From a virus: a DNA stretch of 42,774 nucleotides. The stretch's first letter is position 1; the number at the start of each line of letters is the position of its first letter. Under the pieces are notes generated by a model, which was not told the DNA's origin, did not search any database, and saw only the letters and a program-made list of their open reading frames with translations. Of the stretch, positions 20,453-27,623 are shown piece after piece. The DNA is taken from positions 1 to 42,774 of the IMG/VR virus record IMGVR_UViG_3300011116_000716; one strand, written 5' to 3'. Position numbers and translations under genes: made by a program.

Positions 20453-20818
20453 ACTACATCATTCTTAATTTCTAAGAAACTTGCAGAGATTGGATTGCCA
20501 CAAGGACAATTTCTTTGCAATAAGCATGGTAGATGGATTGCTGATTTTGGAAATGATCTAGAAGATGGGGATTTTTGGGCTTATGATTTAGAGACTATTT
20601 TAGAGGCTTTGCCAGAGACAATAGCAAATGCAAAGCTAGATCGCATAGAAGCGTTTGAAATGCGAAAAACTCATCTGTTATACGATTGTTTGCACACTGA
20701 TAAGCCAGATTTCATTTGTTATAAGCAAGAAAATGAATCACTAGCAGACTGCGCCGCAAGACTTTTGATTTTGTTGCATGAAAAAGGTTTAATTAATTTT
20801 GAGGTAGAAAATGAATAA
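20447..20818 (+). CDS. Hypothetical protein, 123 residues
   Basis: Acidic, with the segment GNDLEDGDFWAYDLETILEAL, similar in pattern to the protein at 17371. Several cysteines and a helical C-terminus (LADCAARLLILLHEKGLI). No family recognised. Confidence 0.6.
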   Translation: MKTTSFLISKKLAEIGLPQGQFLCNKHGRWIADFGNDLEDGDFWAYDLETILEALPETIANAKLDRIEAFEMRKTHLLYDCLHTDKPDFICYKQENESLADCAARLLILLHEKGLINFEVENE

Positions 20819-20876
20819 TACGCTAGAAAAAGCATTGGAACAATTTAAAGCAAAATGTTCAGGTTGTGAAAAATGA
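20811..20876 (+). CDS. Micro-ORF, 21 residues
   Basis: ATG 20811 with GAGGT upstream reads MNNTLEKALEQFKAKCSGCEK and overlaps both neighbours (eight and four bases). The CSGC pair could bind metal. A good ribosome binding site and tight overlaps support translation. Confidence 0.4.
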   Translation: MNNTLEKALEQFKAKCSGCEK

Positions 20877-21109
20877 TAATTGATACAAGCTACAAAGACC
20901 AAACAGGAAATATTTGGGTTTGTAAAGCAAGAGGTATGACAGACGCTAAAGAAAGATTTGCAATACTTGTGAATAAGAAAGGCACTGTTTGGTTCACCAC
21001 TGAGCCAGACTGGAAACTATTTAAAACTCTTGTAAAGCCAATAACCAGTAAAGCCAAGGGCAGCAACAACGCCAAATTGAGCAATGATTTCAATTGCGAA
21101 TTGCAGTGA
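20873..21109 (+). CDS. Hypothetical protein, 78 residues, last early gene
   Basis: Starts by ATGA overlap. The first 50 residues look like a small beta-protein (TGNIWVCKARGMTDAKERFA). The C-terminal 30 residues are polar and basic and are encoded in the 93 bases that also encode the end of the opposing late gene. Either the C-terminus is real or natural selection acts on the other strand. Confidence 0.55.
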   Translation: MIIDTSYKDQTGNIWVCKARGMTDAKERFAILVNKKGTVWFTTEPDWKLFKTLVKPITSKAKGSNNAKLSNDFNCELQ

Positions 21110-21346
21110 GCTTTTGAAGAAATAAACCAGAAGCACCACGATTACCAACACGAAATACTGCCAAGTTTTTTCCAGGCCAAGTCTTGCCCATTTTTCAGAT
21201 GCAGGTTTAGCATTAGCTAGGGCTTCTTTCCAAGGCTTTAAGATAAAATCAATTAGGCTTGGTATGCGATATGTGTTTATTACTTTCTTGAATAGCTCTT
21301 TAGCTGTTTCAGTTAAGCGAGTAAAAAGGGCTTTGATGTCTTCCAT
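21017..21346 (-). CDS. Membrane protein, 109 residues, last late gene
   Basis: Amphipathic N-terminal half (IKALFTRLTETAKELFKKVI) and two hydrophobic segments in the second half (YFVLVIVVLLVYFF and FGVVAALGFTGYWLY). It lies in the lysis region and could be a holin or another lysis accessory, but no family was recognised. Its 3' end overlaps the convergent early gene by 93 bases. Confidence 0.6.
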   Translation of the reverse strand: MEDIKALFTRLTETAKELFKKVINTYRIPSLIDFILKPWKEALANAKPASEKWARLGLEKTWQYFVLVIVVLLVYFFKSSLQFAIEIIAQFGVVAALGFTGYWLYKSFK

Positions 21347-21498
21347 TTTGATTCGTATTTAGGTTGAGGGACGTAAGTGATTTTACCTTTGCGGTCTTTC
21401 CTACCAATAGCTTTTGGTTTTTCAGCTATGAAGTATTTTACTACCAGCTTTTTGTCGGTGTGGATAAAGTTGTTATGCAATGACTGTGAATTTTCCAT
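21313..21498 (-). CDS. Hypothetical basic protein, 61 residues
   Basis: Overlaps the endolysin gene (26 bases) and the next membrane-protein gene (34 bases) and fills the gap between them, as expected in this compact block. Lysine-rich (KPKAIGRKDRKGKITYVPQP). No ribosome binding site is obvious and no family was recognised. Confidence 0.45.
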   Translation of the reverse strand: MENSQSLHNNFIHTDKKLVVKYFIAEKPKAIGRKDRKGKITYVPQPKYESKWKTSKPFLLA

Positions 21499-21928
21499 TT
21501 AGTAGTTTTGCAAATTGATTGCGGTTGTCAGTTAATTTGATTGATAGGTGAACCCAAGTGCTTTCTTCAAGGCATTGATCCACGACAACACCAGACTCTT
21601 TTAGTTTAAGGACAATTTTGGCTGGAGTTCCAAAAGCTGGGCAAACGAAGTCGATAGCTTCTCCCTTTTGGTGTTGGCTAGTTGGTTTGCTTCCTACGGC
21701 AAGGTTTAACGATGGGCAGCGGTAAGCAGAATTGATTTTAATTGGGTGACCAAGCAAGTCTCGTATTTCTTGGATTTTATCTGCAACAGCCATTAAGCTG
21801 GTTAAGATGTTGACGTTAGCGGTAGTGTTGTTGATGTTTAGTTTTTTGGCTGTAGGTGAGGCGAAGAAATCTTCTGGTTCGAAGTTCTTTCTCTTAAGGC
21901 ACTCTTTAGTTATTTGGCTTGTCATCAT
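21473..21928 (-). CDS. Endolysin, peptidase M15 (D-Ala-D-Ala carboxypeptidase-like)
   Basis: 151 residues from ATG 21928. Zinc-peptidase signature in order: NSAYRCPSLNLAVGS (66-80), SQHQKGEAIDF (84-94, ligands H86 and D93), and STWVHLSI with H127. This is the Peptidase_M15_3 pattern of phage lysins that cut the peptide stems of the cell wall. No signal peptide is seen, so release depends on a holin. An in-frame TTG at 21967 is a less likely start. Confidence 0.85.
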   Translation of the reverse strand: MMTSQITKECLKRKNFEPEDFFASPTAKKLNINNTTANVNILTSLMAVADKIQEIRDLLGHPIKINSAYRCPSLNLAVGSKPTSQHQKGEAIDFVCPAFGTPAKIVLKLKESGVVVDQCLEESTWVHLSIKLTDNRNQFAKLLNGKFTVIA

Positions 21929-22172
21929 TTTTGCAAGTTGAGTTCCACAAATCGTTATGATTAACAATCTGCTCGATAAATTCTTTTGATACTGTCGATT
22001 GTTTTAATGCTTTTTTATCAGCATCGCTAGCGTTAATTGTAGAGGCCACAATGCAGTAATCATGAATGTAAATAGTCTTGGCTTTACAACTTGTCAATAA
22101 GTGCGTCCCGCTCAAGAGAAGCGTTATTTTTAGCAATAACTTTAGACTTCTTAACCACTTGAATTGTTTCAT
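21906..22172 (-). CDS. Rz1: Outer-membrane spanin subunit (Rz1-like lipoprotein)
   Basis: 88 residues. The basic start and hydrophobic stretch (LKLLLKITLLLSGTHLLTSC) end in a lipobox with Cys 29. The mature part (IYIHDYCIVAST, then SKEFIEQIVNHNDLW, then C) resembles o-spanins such as those with the Q-I-x-H-N-x-x-W motif. The gene starts within the Rz-like gene in another frame, the classical nested spanin arrangement. The pair fuses inner and outer membranes at lysis, which requires a Gram-negative host. Confidence 0.72.
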   Translation of the reverse strand: MKQFKWLRSLKLLLKITLLLSGTHLLTSCKAKTIYIHDYCIVASTINASDADKKALKQSTVSKEFIEQIVNHNDLWNSTCKNDDKPNN

Positions 22173-22299
22173 GTTGAGTTTCGATTATTTCCTCTTGGCG
22201 TTCAATTACCACGTCTTTTGCTTTAATTACCTGCTTGCTTGCGAAAACAGTCGCTAGGGCTGCGATAAGAACTAGGGCGGCAATTATGTAGCGCGTCAT
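22084..22299 (-). CDS. Rz: Inner-membrane spanin subunit (Rz-like)
   Basis: 71 residues. An N-terminal membrane anchor (YIIAALVLIAALATVFAS, residues 4-21) is followed by a coiled-coil periplasmic stalk (VIERQEEIIETQHETIQVVK). It is shorter than lambda Rz but has the same topology. The Rz1-like gene overlaps its 3' end by 89 bases in another frame. Confidence 0.68.
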   Translation of the reverse strand: MTRYIIAALVLIAALATVFASKQVIKAKDVVIERQEEIIETQHETIQVVKKSKVIAKNNASLERDALIDKL

Positions 22300-22527
22300 T
22301 TAAATGAAAGTTAAAAGATATTTTGCCCCTTCTAGGCAATCACTTAAAGTTAAGTGGGCTGATAAAAACATTATGGCGCAGGAAATAGCAAGCACAAAAA
22401 CTGTTGAGTGCAGTTTGGATTTAAAAACCAATTGGATAAATTTCCACCAAAAACCCAGCCATTCGTGAAAGATTTTGTAAGCTATTTCAGCATTGGTTGG
22501 TGGACGATCGCAATGATGCTGGCTCAT
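22300..22527 (-). CDS. Membrane protein of the lysis cassette, 75 residues
   Basis: One strong hydrophobic segment (STVFVLAISCAIMFLSAHL, about 41-59) and an aromatic amphipathic stretch before it (FHEWLGFWWKFIQLVF). Its position directly before the spanins makes it a holin candidate. Stop and start of neighbours abut or overlap. Confidence 0.5.
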   Translation of the reverse strand: MSQHHCDRPPTNAEIAYKIFHEWLGFWWKFIQLVFKSKLHSTVFVLAISCAIMFLSAHLTLSDCLEGAKYLLTFI

Positions 22528-22856
22528 TTTAATTTCTTTTGAATTGATTTCTCTTCAATTAATTTCTTTTCAATTGATTCGAGATGATCGAGAATTGCTA
22601 AAACTGCCGAATTATCATTTTTGCTTTGATGGTTTAAAGCTTCTGTGAATATTGATTTAAAATATGTCCTAGATTCTGGAGAGTAAATAACATTTTTAAC
22701 AATTTCTTTAACAAAATCTCCAGTTTGGATCTTTTCCATTTTTGTTTCAAGCTTCTCAAAATCTTCCTTGTTCTCCTGAACATGCGTGCGGTAAATGTAA
22801 ATGACCAGAATTTGTACTAGCCCTAGAGCGTAAATTGCAATCTCTTTATAATCCAT
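22524..22856 (-). CDS. Membrane-anchored helical protein, 110 residues
   Basis: N-terminal hydrophobic segment (AIYALGLVQILVIYIY, 7-22) and a long, charged, coiled-coil-like remainder. The topology is like haemolysin XhlA or a holin partner. No family is certain. Confidence 0.5.
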   Translation of the reverse strand: MDYKEIAIYALGLVQILVIYIYRTHVQENKEDFEKLETKMEKIQTGDFVKEIVKNVIYSPESRTYFKSIFTEALNHQSKNDNSAVLAILDHLESIEKKLIEEKSIQKKLK

Positions 22857-22857
22857 C

Positions 22858-23508
22858 CTAAACTCCTAAAAAATAAGCCATGCTGCCCCAAATGACAGCC
22901 CCAAAAGCAAGCTCTCCAACTTGCCAGCCATTACCACGGATCATGCCTTTAATTCTTTGGCAGATTTCCATTGATAAAAGATAAACTGAACCCATTGAAA
23001 GGCCAACAAAAGTAATGTAAAATGGCCTTGTTGGCAATTCTACGATAAGCAGATGGATCATAACAAGAGAAGCTGAAATGCACAGCGTCCACATAAATCC
23101 TCTACAAGATAAAGCTGCCCAGCCGCTTAAAACAGGTTCGTCATTGCCTCTAAACCACTTATCAAGCAACAAAACATCATCTCGGTTGTGGTCGATTTTT
23201 CTGTCAATAGCTGAAGTCATGTAGCCTCCCCACCCAAAAGAAGCCCCAGCAATCATGCCTGCATAAAGCAAAATAGCGCAAAGCACGTAGGCTAAAGAAA
23301 ACTCAGAGCAAATTAACGCAGCAAATAGAAGACCAAAAACAACGGCGTGTAGTTGCTTGGTAAAGGGTTTAACGTAAGATTTTGAAAGCCTTAGCGCGTC
23401 AACTGGTTCGTAGCCGTATTTTAGCAAAAGGTTTTCGGCAATATCTGTGAGGGTTCCGCCGCGGATTTTATTTAAGACTGCGCCAAGAAGGCTAATGAAA
23501 ATAAGCAT
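22858..23508 (-). CDS. Multi-pass membrane protein, 216 residues
   Basis: About five hydrophobic segments (for example VVFGLLFAALICSEFSLAYV, CAILLYAGMIAGAS, TLCISASLVMIHLLIV, FYITFVGLSMGSVYLL). Conserved-looking motifs are KIRGGTLTDI near the start and GWGGYMTSAIDR in the middle. Similar proteins occur in phage lysis regions. A holin or envelope-modifying role is possible, not shown. Confidence 0.55.
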   Translation of the reverse strand: MLIFISLLGAVLNKIRGGTLTDIAENLLLKYGYEPVDALRLSKSYVKPFTKQLHAVVFGLLFAALICSEFSLAYVLCAILLYAGMIAGASFGWGGYMTSAIDRKIDHNRDDVLLLDKWFRGNDEPVLSGWAALSCRGFMWTLCISASLVMIHLLIVELPTRPFYITFVGLSMGSVYLLSMEICQRIKGMIRGNGWQVGELAFGAVIWGSMAYFLGV

Positions 23509-23918
23509 TATTCCTCCCAGTCAGTGGCTGGAATATAAACGCCGTCATCGTTTAGTGCTTTCAAAGATTTAATTTTATCTAAATCTAAATCTATTGTTGA
23601 ATAAGTTTTGTCTGAATCTGGGCAAACGATATAGACATAAGCATCGTCGTGTAAATAAGTATTTGCCCAACGATTCGTGCAGTTAAAATAATTGACTAGA
23701 TTATGAATTAAAACTTTTTGTTCATCAGTAAAAGTAATTCCGTGGTCAGCGTAATATTGATGACGTAGCTCTTGGTCTAAATGTAAGCCAAGATCTAAAA
23801 TAATATCTAAATCGATGCCAGTTATTTCAGCAAATTTCTTGGCACAAAGGCGATTAAAGTCATAGGCTTGGGCTGTTTCAGATTCGGAGAATGTGGGAAA
23901 TGTATTATGTAATGTCAT
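23508..23918 (-). CDS. Hypothetical acidic protein, 136 residues
   Basis: Soluble and acidic, with aromatic segments (LHLDQELRHQYYADHGITFT). No family recognised. It lies between the lectin genes and the lysis cassette and overlaps the following start by one base. Confidence 0.6.
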   Translation of the reverse strand: MTLHNTFPTFSESETAQAYDFNRLCAKKFAEITGIDLDIILDLGLHLDQELRHQYYADHGITFTDEQKVLIHNLVNYFNCTNRWANTYLHDDAYVYIVCPDSDKTYSTIDLDLDKIKSLKALNDDGVYIPATDWEE

Positions 23919-23939
23919 ATGTTTTTTATTAATTAAAGT

Positions 23940-24740
23940 TTATAAACTTACTCCAAATCTATTGCTCAAATCACGAGTTATTTCTAATCTTTGTTGAGTG
24001 GAATGGACAGAAGAATAAAGCAATATTTCAAAAATAGTGCCATCAAATTGCCTAGTAGGAAATCCATTTTTTTGCTGACCTATTGCGAATAAAGTAGGTC
24101 CGCTATTTATTGCTGAAATAGTTCCTGCCCCTGGTCCAGTTACAACTGAATTTGAATTAAATTGAGCATAAACGGTTGCTGCACTTTTATCCCACCAAAA
24201 TGATGTTATGAATGGTGTATTTGCTACGGCATTGCCAGCGGTAATAGTTCTTTGTGTTACTGTTGAATCAATAATGCTACAATTTATTGCGCCAGAAGTA
24301 GCTTGAGTGATTTGATACACTTCACTTGTTGATACACTAGACCCCTGCATAAATAGCATACATCCTGATTGTGTAGATGGTGGTGTTAAAGCTACGATTT
24401 TAGCACAAATATAAATGGTAAAGCCTGTTGATCCATTAGCTAGGTTTAATCTAGATAAATACGCAGCAACTGTAGTTTTTAAAGAGTCGCCATTAGCTCC
24501 TCCACCATCTGAATTAAATGTAATACCTGACGCCCCGCCAGAAACATTAGTATTAAATACTGGTTGATTTGCAACAGTAGCTTGTATTGCAGCTACTTGT
24601 CCTCCACTAATATCATTCCAAGTTGAAATATTGCTGCCATTAGCAGGTTGCGTATCGTTCCCGCTAGGATTCTCAGATGTAAACCTTCCTACCAACGCTG
24701 GCATAGTAGAAGGAACTTTTGTTTTTGGAAATGCGCTCAT
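23940..24740 (-). CDS. LamG/concanavalin-like lectin, third tandem copy
   Basis: 266 residues from ATG 24740 (ATGA overlap). Shares with the two preceding genes an opening PALVG, a Q-P motif (ATVANQPVFN), GITFNSDG in place of FNGTS, and a C-terminal FDGTIFEILLYSS with RFGVSL. This is the ConA-like jelly-roll of phage receptor-binding proteins. It is the most diverged of the three. Confidence 0.7.
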   Translation of the reverse strand: MSAFPKTKVPSTMPALVGRFTSENPSGNDTQPANGSNISTWNDISGGQVAAIQATVANQPVFNTNVSGGASGITFNSDGGGANGDSLKTTVAAYLSRLNLANGSTGFTIYICAKIVALTPPSTQSGCMLFMQGSSVSTSEVYQITQATSGAINCSIIDSTVTQRTITAGNAVANTPFITSFWWDKSAATVYAQFNSNSVVTGPGAGTISAINSGPTLFAIGQQKNGFPTRQFDGTIFEILLYSSVHSTQQRLEITRDLSNRFGVSL

Positions 24741-25447
24741 GCTACTGAAATCCCCCAATTATTGCCAAAATATCGCATTAATTGCAATACTTCTGCGTCA
24801 GTTAATGCCCTGTTATAAAATGCTACTGCCCCCATTACTCCATTCCAAAATGATGCGCCTCCATTTGTTGAACCTAGTATCATTGAAGAAGGAACTCCTG
24901 AATTTGTTTGTGAAAATGAAACTGCAGCTTGAGCATTAACTTTTAGTTTTACTGTGTCTGTCGCTCCATCGTTTGTCACGCAAAAAATAAAAGGGTCTGT
25001 TCCTACTGTCACTCCACTATTTTTTACTGCGGAGCTACTAATGGATGATGCTGCATTACCTGCCGCTGTTACTGTTAAATAAGTTCTTGGGGCGTTGGTG
25101 CTTCCGATCAAATATTGTTCGGTTAATGCTAAATCTGATTTTGCTACAACTAACATGGTCAAGCCACCGTTTGTTTGCTCTGGAAATAAATTTGATGGAA
25201 TTACTAAGCGAGAGCTAGTGCCATTGAATAATAACGCATTTTTACCATTTATCGTACGTGCATTAGTTGTTGGCTGGTTGGCTCCAGTTGCTTGAGTAAG
25301 TGTATTAGAGCCGTTTTCATCTCTGACAACACTTACTAGATTTGACGAAGATGTAATGCTGGAAGTGTCGGAAAAATCATAAAATCCAACGCATCCTGAT
25401 ATTGTTCTGGGTGTTAAGCCAATATTTGTAGGAGAGAAGTCTGCCAT
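24737..25447 (-). CDS. LamG/concanavalin-like lectin, second tandem copy
   Basis: 236 residues from ATG 25447, overlapping the preceding stop by one base. Landmarks: ISGCVGFYDFSD, ATGANQPTTN, NALLFNGTSSRL, and FWNGVMGAVAFYNRALTDAE. FNGTS and FYNRALT are typical of LamG-type domains in phage fibres and host-surface binding proteins. Probably a virion component that binds glycans. Confidence 0.75.
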   Translation of the reverse strand: MADFSPTNIGLTPRTISGCVGFYDFSDTSSITSSSNLVSVVRDENGSNTLTQATGANQPTTNARTINGKNALLFNGTSSRLVIPSNLFPEQTNGGLTMLVVAKSDLALTEQYLIGSTNAPRTYLTVTAAGNAASSISSSAVKNSGVTVGTDPFIFCVTNDGATDTVKLKVNAQAAVSFSQTNSGVPSSMILGSTNGGASFWNGVMGAVAFYNRALTDAEVLQLMRYFGNNWGISVA

Positions 25448-26187
25448 TATAGTGCTATCCTCCATTTAGTTGATAAATATTGTTGAATTGATGCAACTTG
25501 GTCATCAGATAAAGCTCTATTGTAAATAAGAATTTCGGCTATATCTCCCGAAAAATAATTACTTATAGATGATGTTGGTCTAATCCCTAATGCAAAAGTA
25601 TTAAGCGTTGTTACTCCAACATTAAAAGATCCATTATAAAAAGATGTGCCATTTTTCCACGCTTTTAATGTCGAACCAGCGTAAGACATAGATGACATTA
25701 CTGGAGTTGAGGCTGCTGCTGTTGTTGTGACCCCTTGAGCTAAAATGGATGCATCATCTCTTTTAAAAATTCTGAATGTATTAGAATTGCCGTTATCATG
25801 ACCAAAAAGAATGGTGGTATTACCTGAATTCGCAGCAAACCATATAGCTGGACTGCCTGTTAATGTCGTTGGATTATAAACAGCAAAAACGCTGATAGGT
25901 GTGTCATTTCCAGTAAAATAAGCAGCCAAAGCGTTACAACTTAAGTAATTAGATGTGCCATTAAAGGTAATAACATTTTTACTAGCCATAGTTGAAACGC
26001 CAGTTTGAGGCTGATTACCTCCTGTCGCTTGCACAAATGGATTTTGTGAATTAGCTTTATTACGAATAACAGAAACGAGACCGCCAGAGGAAGTGATATT
26101 GGTTGTTGCGGTATCTGCGGCATCCATCCAACCTACTAAGCCAGGATAAATACTTCCCAATTTTGTTTGATAAGATCCTATCGCCAT
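25447..26187 (-). CDS. LamG/concanavalin-like lectin, first tandem copy
   Basis: 246 residues. Landmarks: YPGLVGWMDAADTATTN, ATGGNQPQTG, NVITFNGTSNYLS, FSGDIAEILIYNRALSDDQV. Clear paralog of the next gene. Start overlaps the stop of the fibre gene (TAATG). The set of three probably forms the receptor-binding surface together with the fibre encoded upstream. Confidence 0.78.
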   Translation of the reverse strand: MAIGSYQTKLGSIYPGLVGWMDAADTATTNITSSGGLVSVIRNKANSQNPFVQATGGNQPQTGVSTMASKNVITFNGTSNYLSCNALAAYFTGNDTPISVFAVYNPTTLTGSPAIWFAANSGNTTILFGHDNGNSNTFRIFKRDDASILAQGVTTTAAASTPVMSSMSYAGSTLKAWKNGTSFYNGSFNVGVTTLNTFALGIRPTSSISNYFSGDIAEILIYNRALSDDQVASIQQYLSTKWRIAL

Positions 26188-27236
26188 TAGTAAGTTACTG
26201 TAAAGATTGGAGTAATATTTAAATCAGCCACTAAAATCAAAGTACCATCAGCAACAATAGTAATTACATCACCAGTTACTAAATTTATTGCAGTGGTGGC
26301 GTAGGCATATGTGGCTGTTGTGCTGGGAACTAAAGCAGTTAAGCCTGTAATATCAGCGCCATTTAATTGAAGCTTGAAAGTTCCTGCTGTACCAACAGAG
26401 AAAGCTCTAAATCTAATCCCTAAAAGAGTAGCATTTGCTTGCGGACACCATAGGTCTTTAGTATTAGAAGTTGTAACACTTAGGTTAATTGTTGCTAAAC
26501 CAGGCATATTGACAACTGCTGTTCCATAAGAAATTTCCCAAGAGCTTGCAGAAAGAACTTTAAGAGTAGCAACGCCACCAGTGATTAGGGTTGTATTTCC
26601 GATTATTGTGTCGGTAGAGCCAGAGACTTTAGCAAAAGTAGCCGTGCCTACACCAATGTTTCTAACTGTAATTACTGTTCCAATAGGGAAAGTAACAGCA
26701 GTTGGAATTGTGACAGCGATTGCCGAAGCATTAGAAAGAGTAACATCATTTCCAAGATCAGTTAAGGCTAAGGTATAAGTTGTGCCAGTTTGGTTGTTGA
26801 CTGAATTGGCTAAAGACCTTCCGTCAGCAGGATCAAACTGGGTCATGATCCAATTGCCAGAACCAAGAGAAGTCATTGTAAAACAATCATCGGCTTTAGT
26901 TGTGATGTTTTTGCCGTTCTTGGTTATTAAACTTGTGCCGTTGTAAGTGATTAAAAAAGCACCTGTCGCCCTACATCTTCTAGTGGTTCCAGCGTCTGCG
27001 GTTCCAAAGCTTGTAATTGTTGTTGTGCCAGAGATTGCAACATTGTTTGATGCCGCTGCGCCAATATTGCAGGTTGCGGCTGAGGCGACTGTGACGTAGG
27101 CAGCTTCGTTGATAGCTGCTCCGCTCATGACTAGGTTGCCAGTCATTGTGCCGCCAGTAGTTGGCAATGCCCCTATTTCTGTTGCTGTAGGTTCGACGCC
27201 AGATAATCCTTTATATTTGTTTGTAAGTCCACCCAT
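26187..27236 (-). CDS. Tail fibre protein
   Basis: 349 residues from ATG 27236 (a TTG at 27257 is the alternative). N-terminal fibre motif GGTMTGNLVMSGAAINEA (about 28-45) and a beta-rich repeat region (TTTITSFGTADAGTTRRC, then GSGNWIMTQFDPADG) known from many phage fibres. The C-terminal half is low in charge and beta-structured. First gene after the terminator at 27303-27332. Confidence 0.75.
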   Translation of the reverse strand: MGGLTNKYKGLSGVEPTATEIGALPTTGGTMTGNLVMSGAAINEAAYVTVASAATCNIGAAASNNVAISGTTTITSFGTADAGTTRRCRATGAFLITYNGTSLITKNGKNITTKADDCFTMTSLGSGNWIMTQFDPADGRSLANSVNNQTGTTYTLALTDLGNDVTLSNASAIAVTIPTAVTFPIGTVITVRNIGVGTATFAKVSGSTDTIIGNTTLITGGVATLKVLSASSWEISYGTAVVNMPGLATINLSVTTSNTKDLWCPQANATLLGIRFRAFSVGTAGTFKLQLNGADITGLTALVPSTTATYAYATTAINLVTGDVITIVADGTLILVADLNITPIFTVTY

Positions 27237-27302
27237 AGAGTAAATGTTTTGTAGCAATCATCTTTTTACATTTACTCATTTTTTTAAATGTCGCTTTATT
27301 AA
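27237..27302 (-). other. AT-rich gap before the second fibre gene
   Basis: It contains a 6-base inverted repeat ACATTT/AAATGT and short A/T runs. It follows an intrinsic terminator, so a promoter is expected, but no pair of hexamers stands out. Confidence 0.3.
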
Positions 27303-27332
27303 TAAAAAAATCAAGAACTATTTCAATTCTTG
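27303..27332 (-). terminator. Intrinsic terminator on the late strand
   Basis: On the minus strand CAAGAA (27332-27327) pairs with TTCTTG (27317-27312) around a short loop, followed at once by ATTTTTTTATT. The stem overlaps the stop codon of the gene at 27318. It should separate tail-machine from fibre/lectin/lysis transcription, fully or partly. Confidence 0.7.
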
Positions 27333-27623
27333 ATACATGTTTTGGAAAAAATCATTCCAGTTCTTACCTAGTTTTTCTTGAGCTGAAGGAATGCCAAAAG
27401 TTGCCCCAGTTGAAGAATAGCTTTTTTCAAAAAATGAATACCACGTTCTATTGACTTCTCCTTCACTATTTACCAAAGGCTCTTGGTTGCTGGGAACTCC
27501 AATATCAATAGTTAGATCATCTTTAATAGTTGTTTTTATTTGTTGAAAAAAAGTGTTCCATTCAGGTTTAGTTATTCCGTTTTCTTCTACTAAAGGTTGT
27601 TGAATATTTGGTAAATTAATCAT
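27318..27623 (-). CDS. Small virion-associated protein with internal repeats, 101 residues
   Basis: Start at ATG 27623 with GGAG upstream, overlapping the gp10-like gene by eight bases. A motif of the form P-x-L/V-x3-G-x-W-x2-FF recurs: NGITKPEWNTFFQQI, GEVNRTWYSFFEKS, KLGKNWNDFFQNM. Such repeats are found in small phage tail-region proteins of unknown function. Confidence 0.6.
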   Translation of the reverse strand: MINLPNIQQPLVEENGITKPEWNTFFQQIKTTIKDDLTIDIGVPSNQEPLVNSEGEVNRTWYSFFEKSYSSTGATFGIPSAQEKLGKNWNDFFQNMYQELK

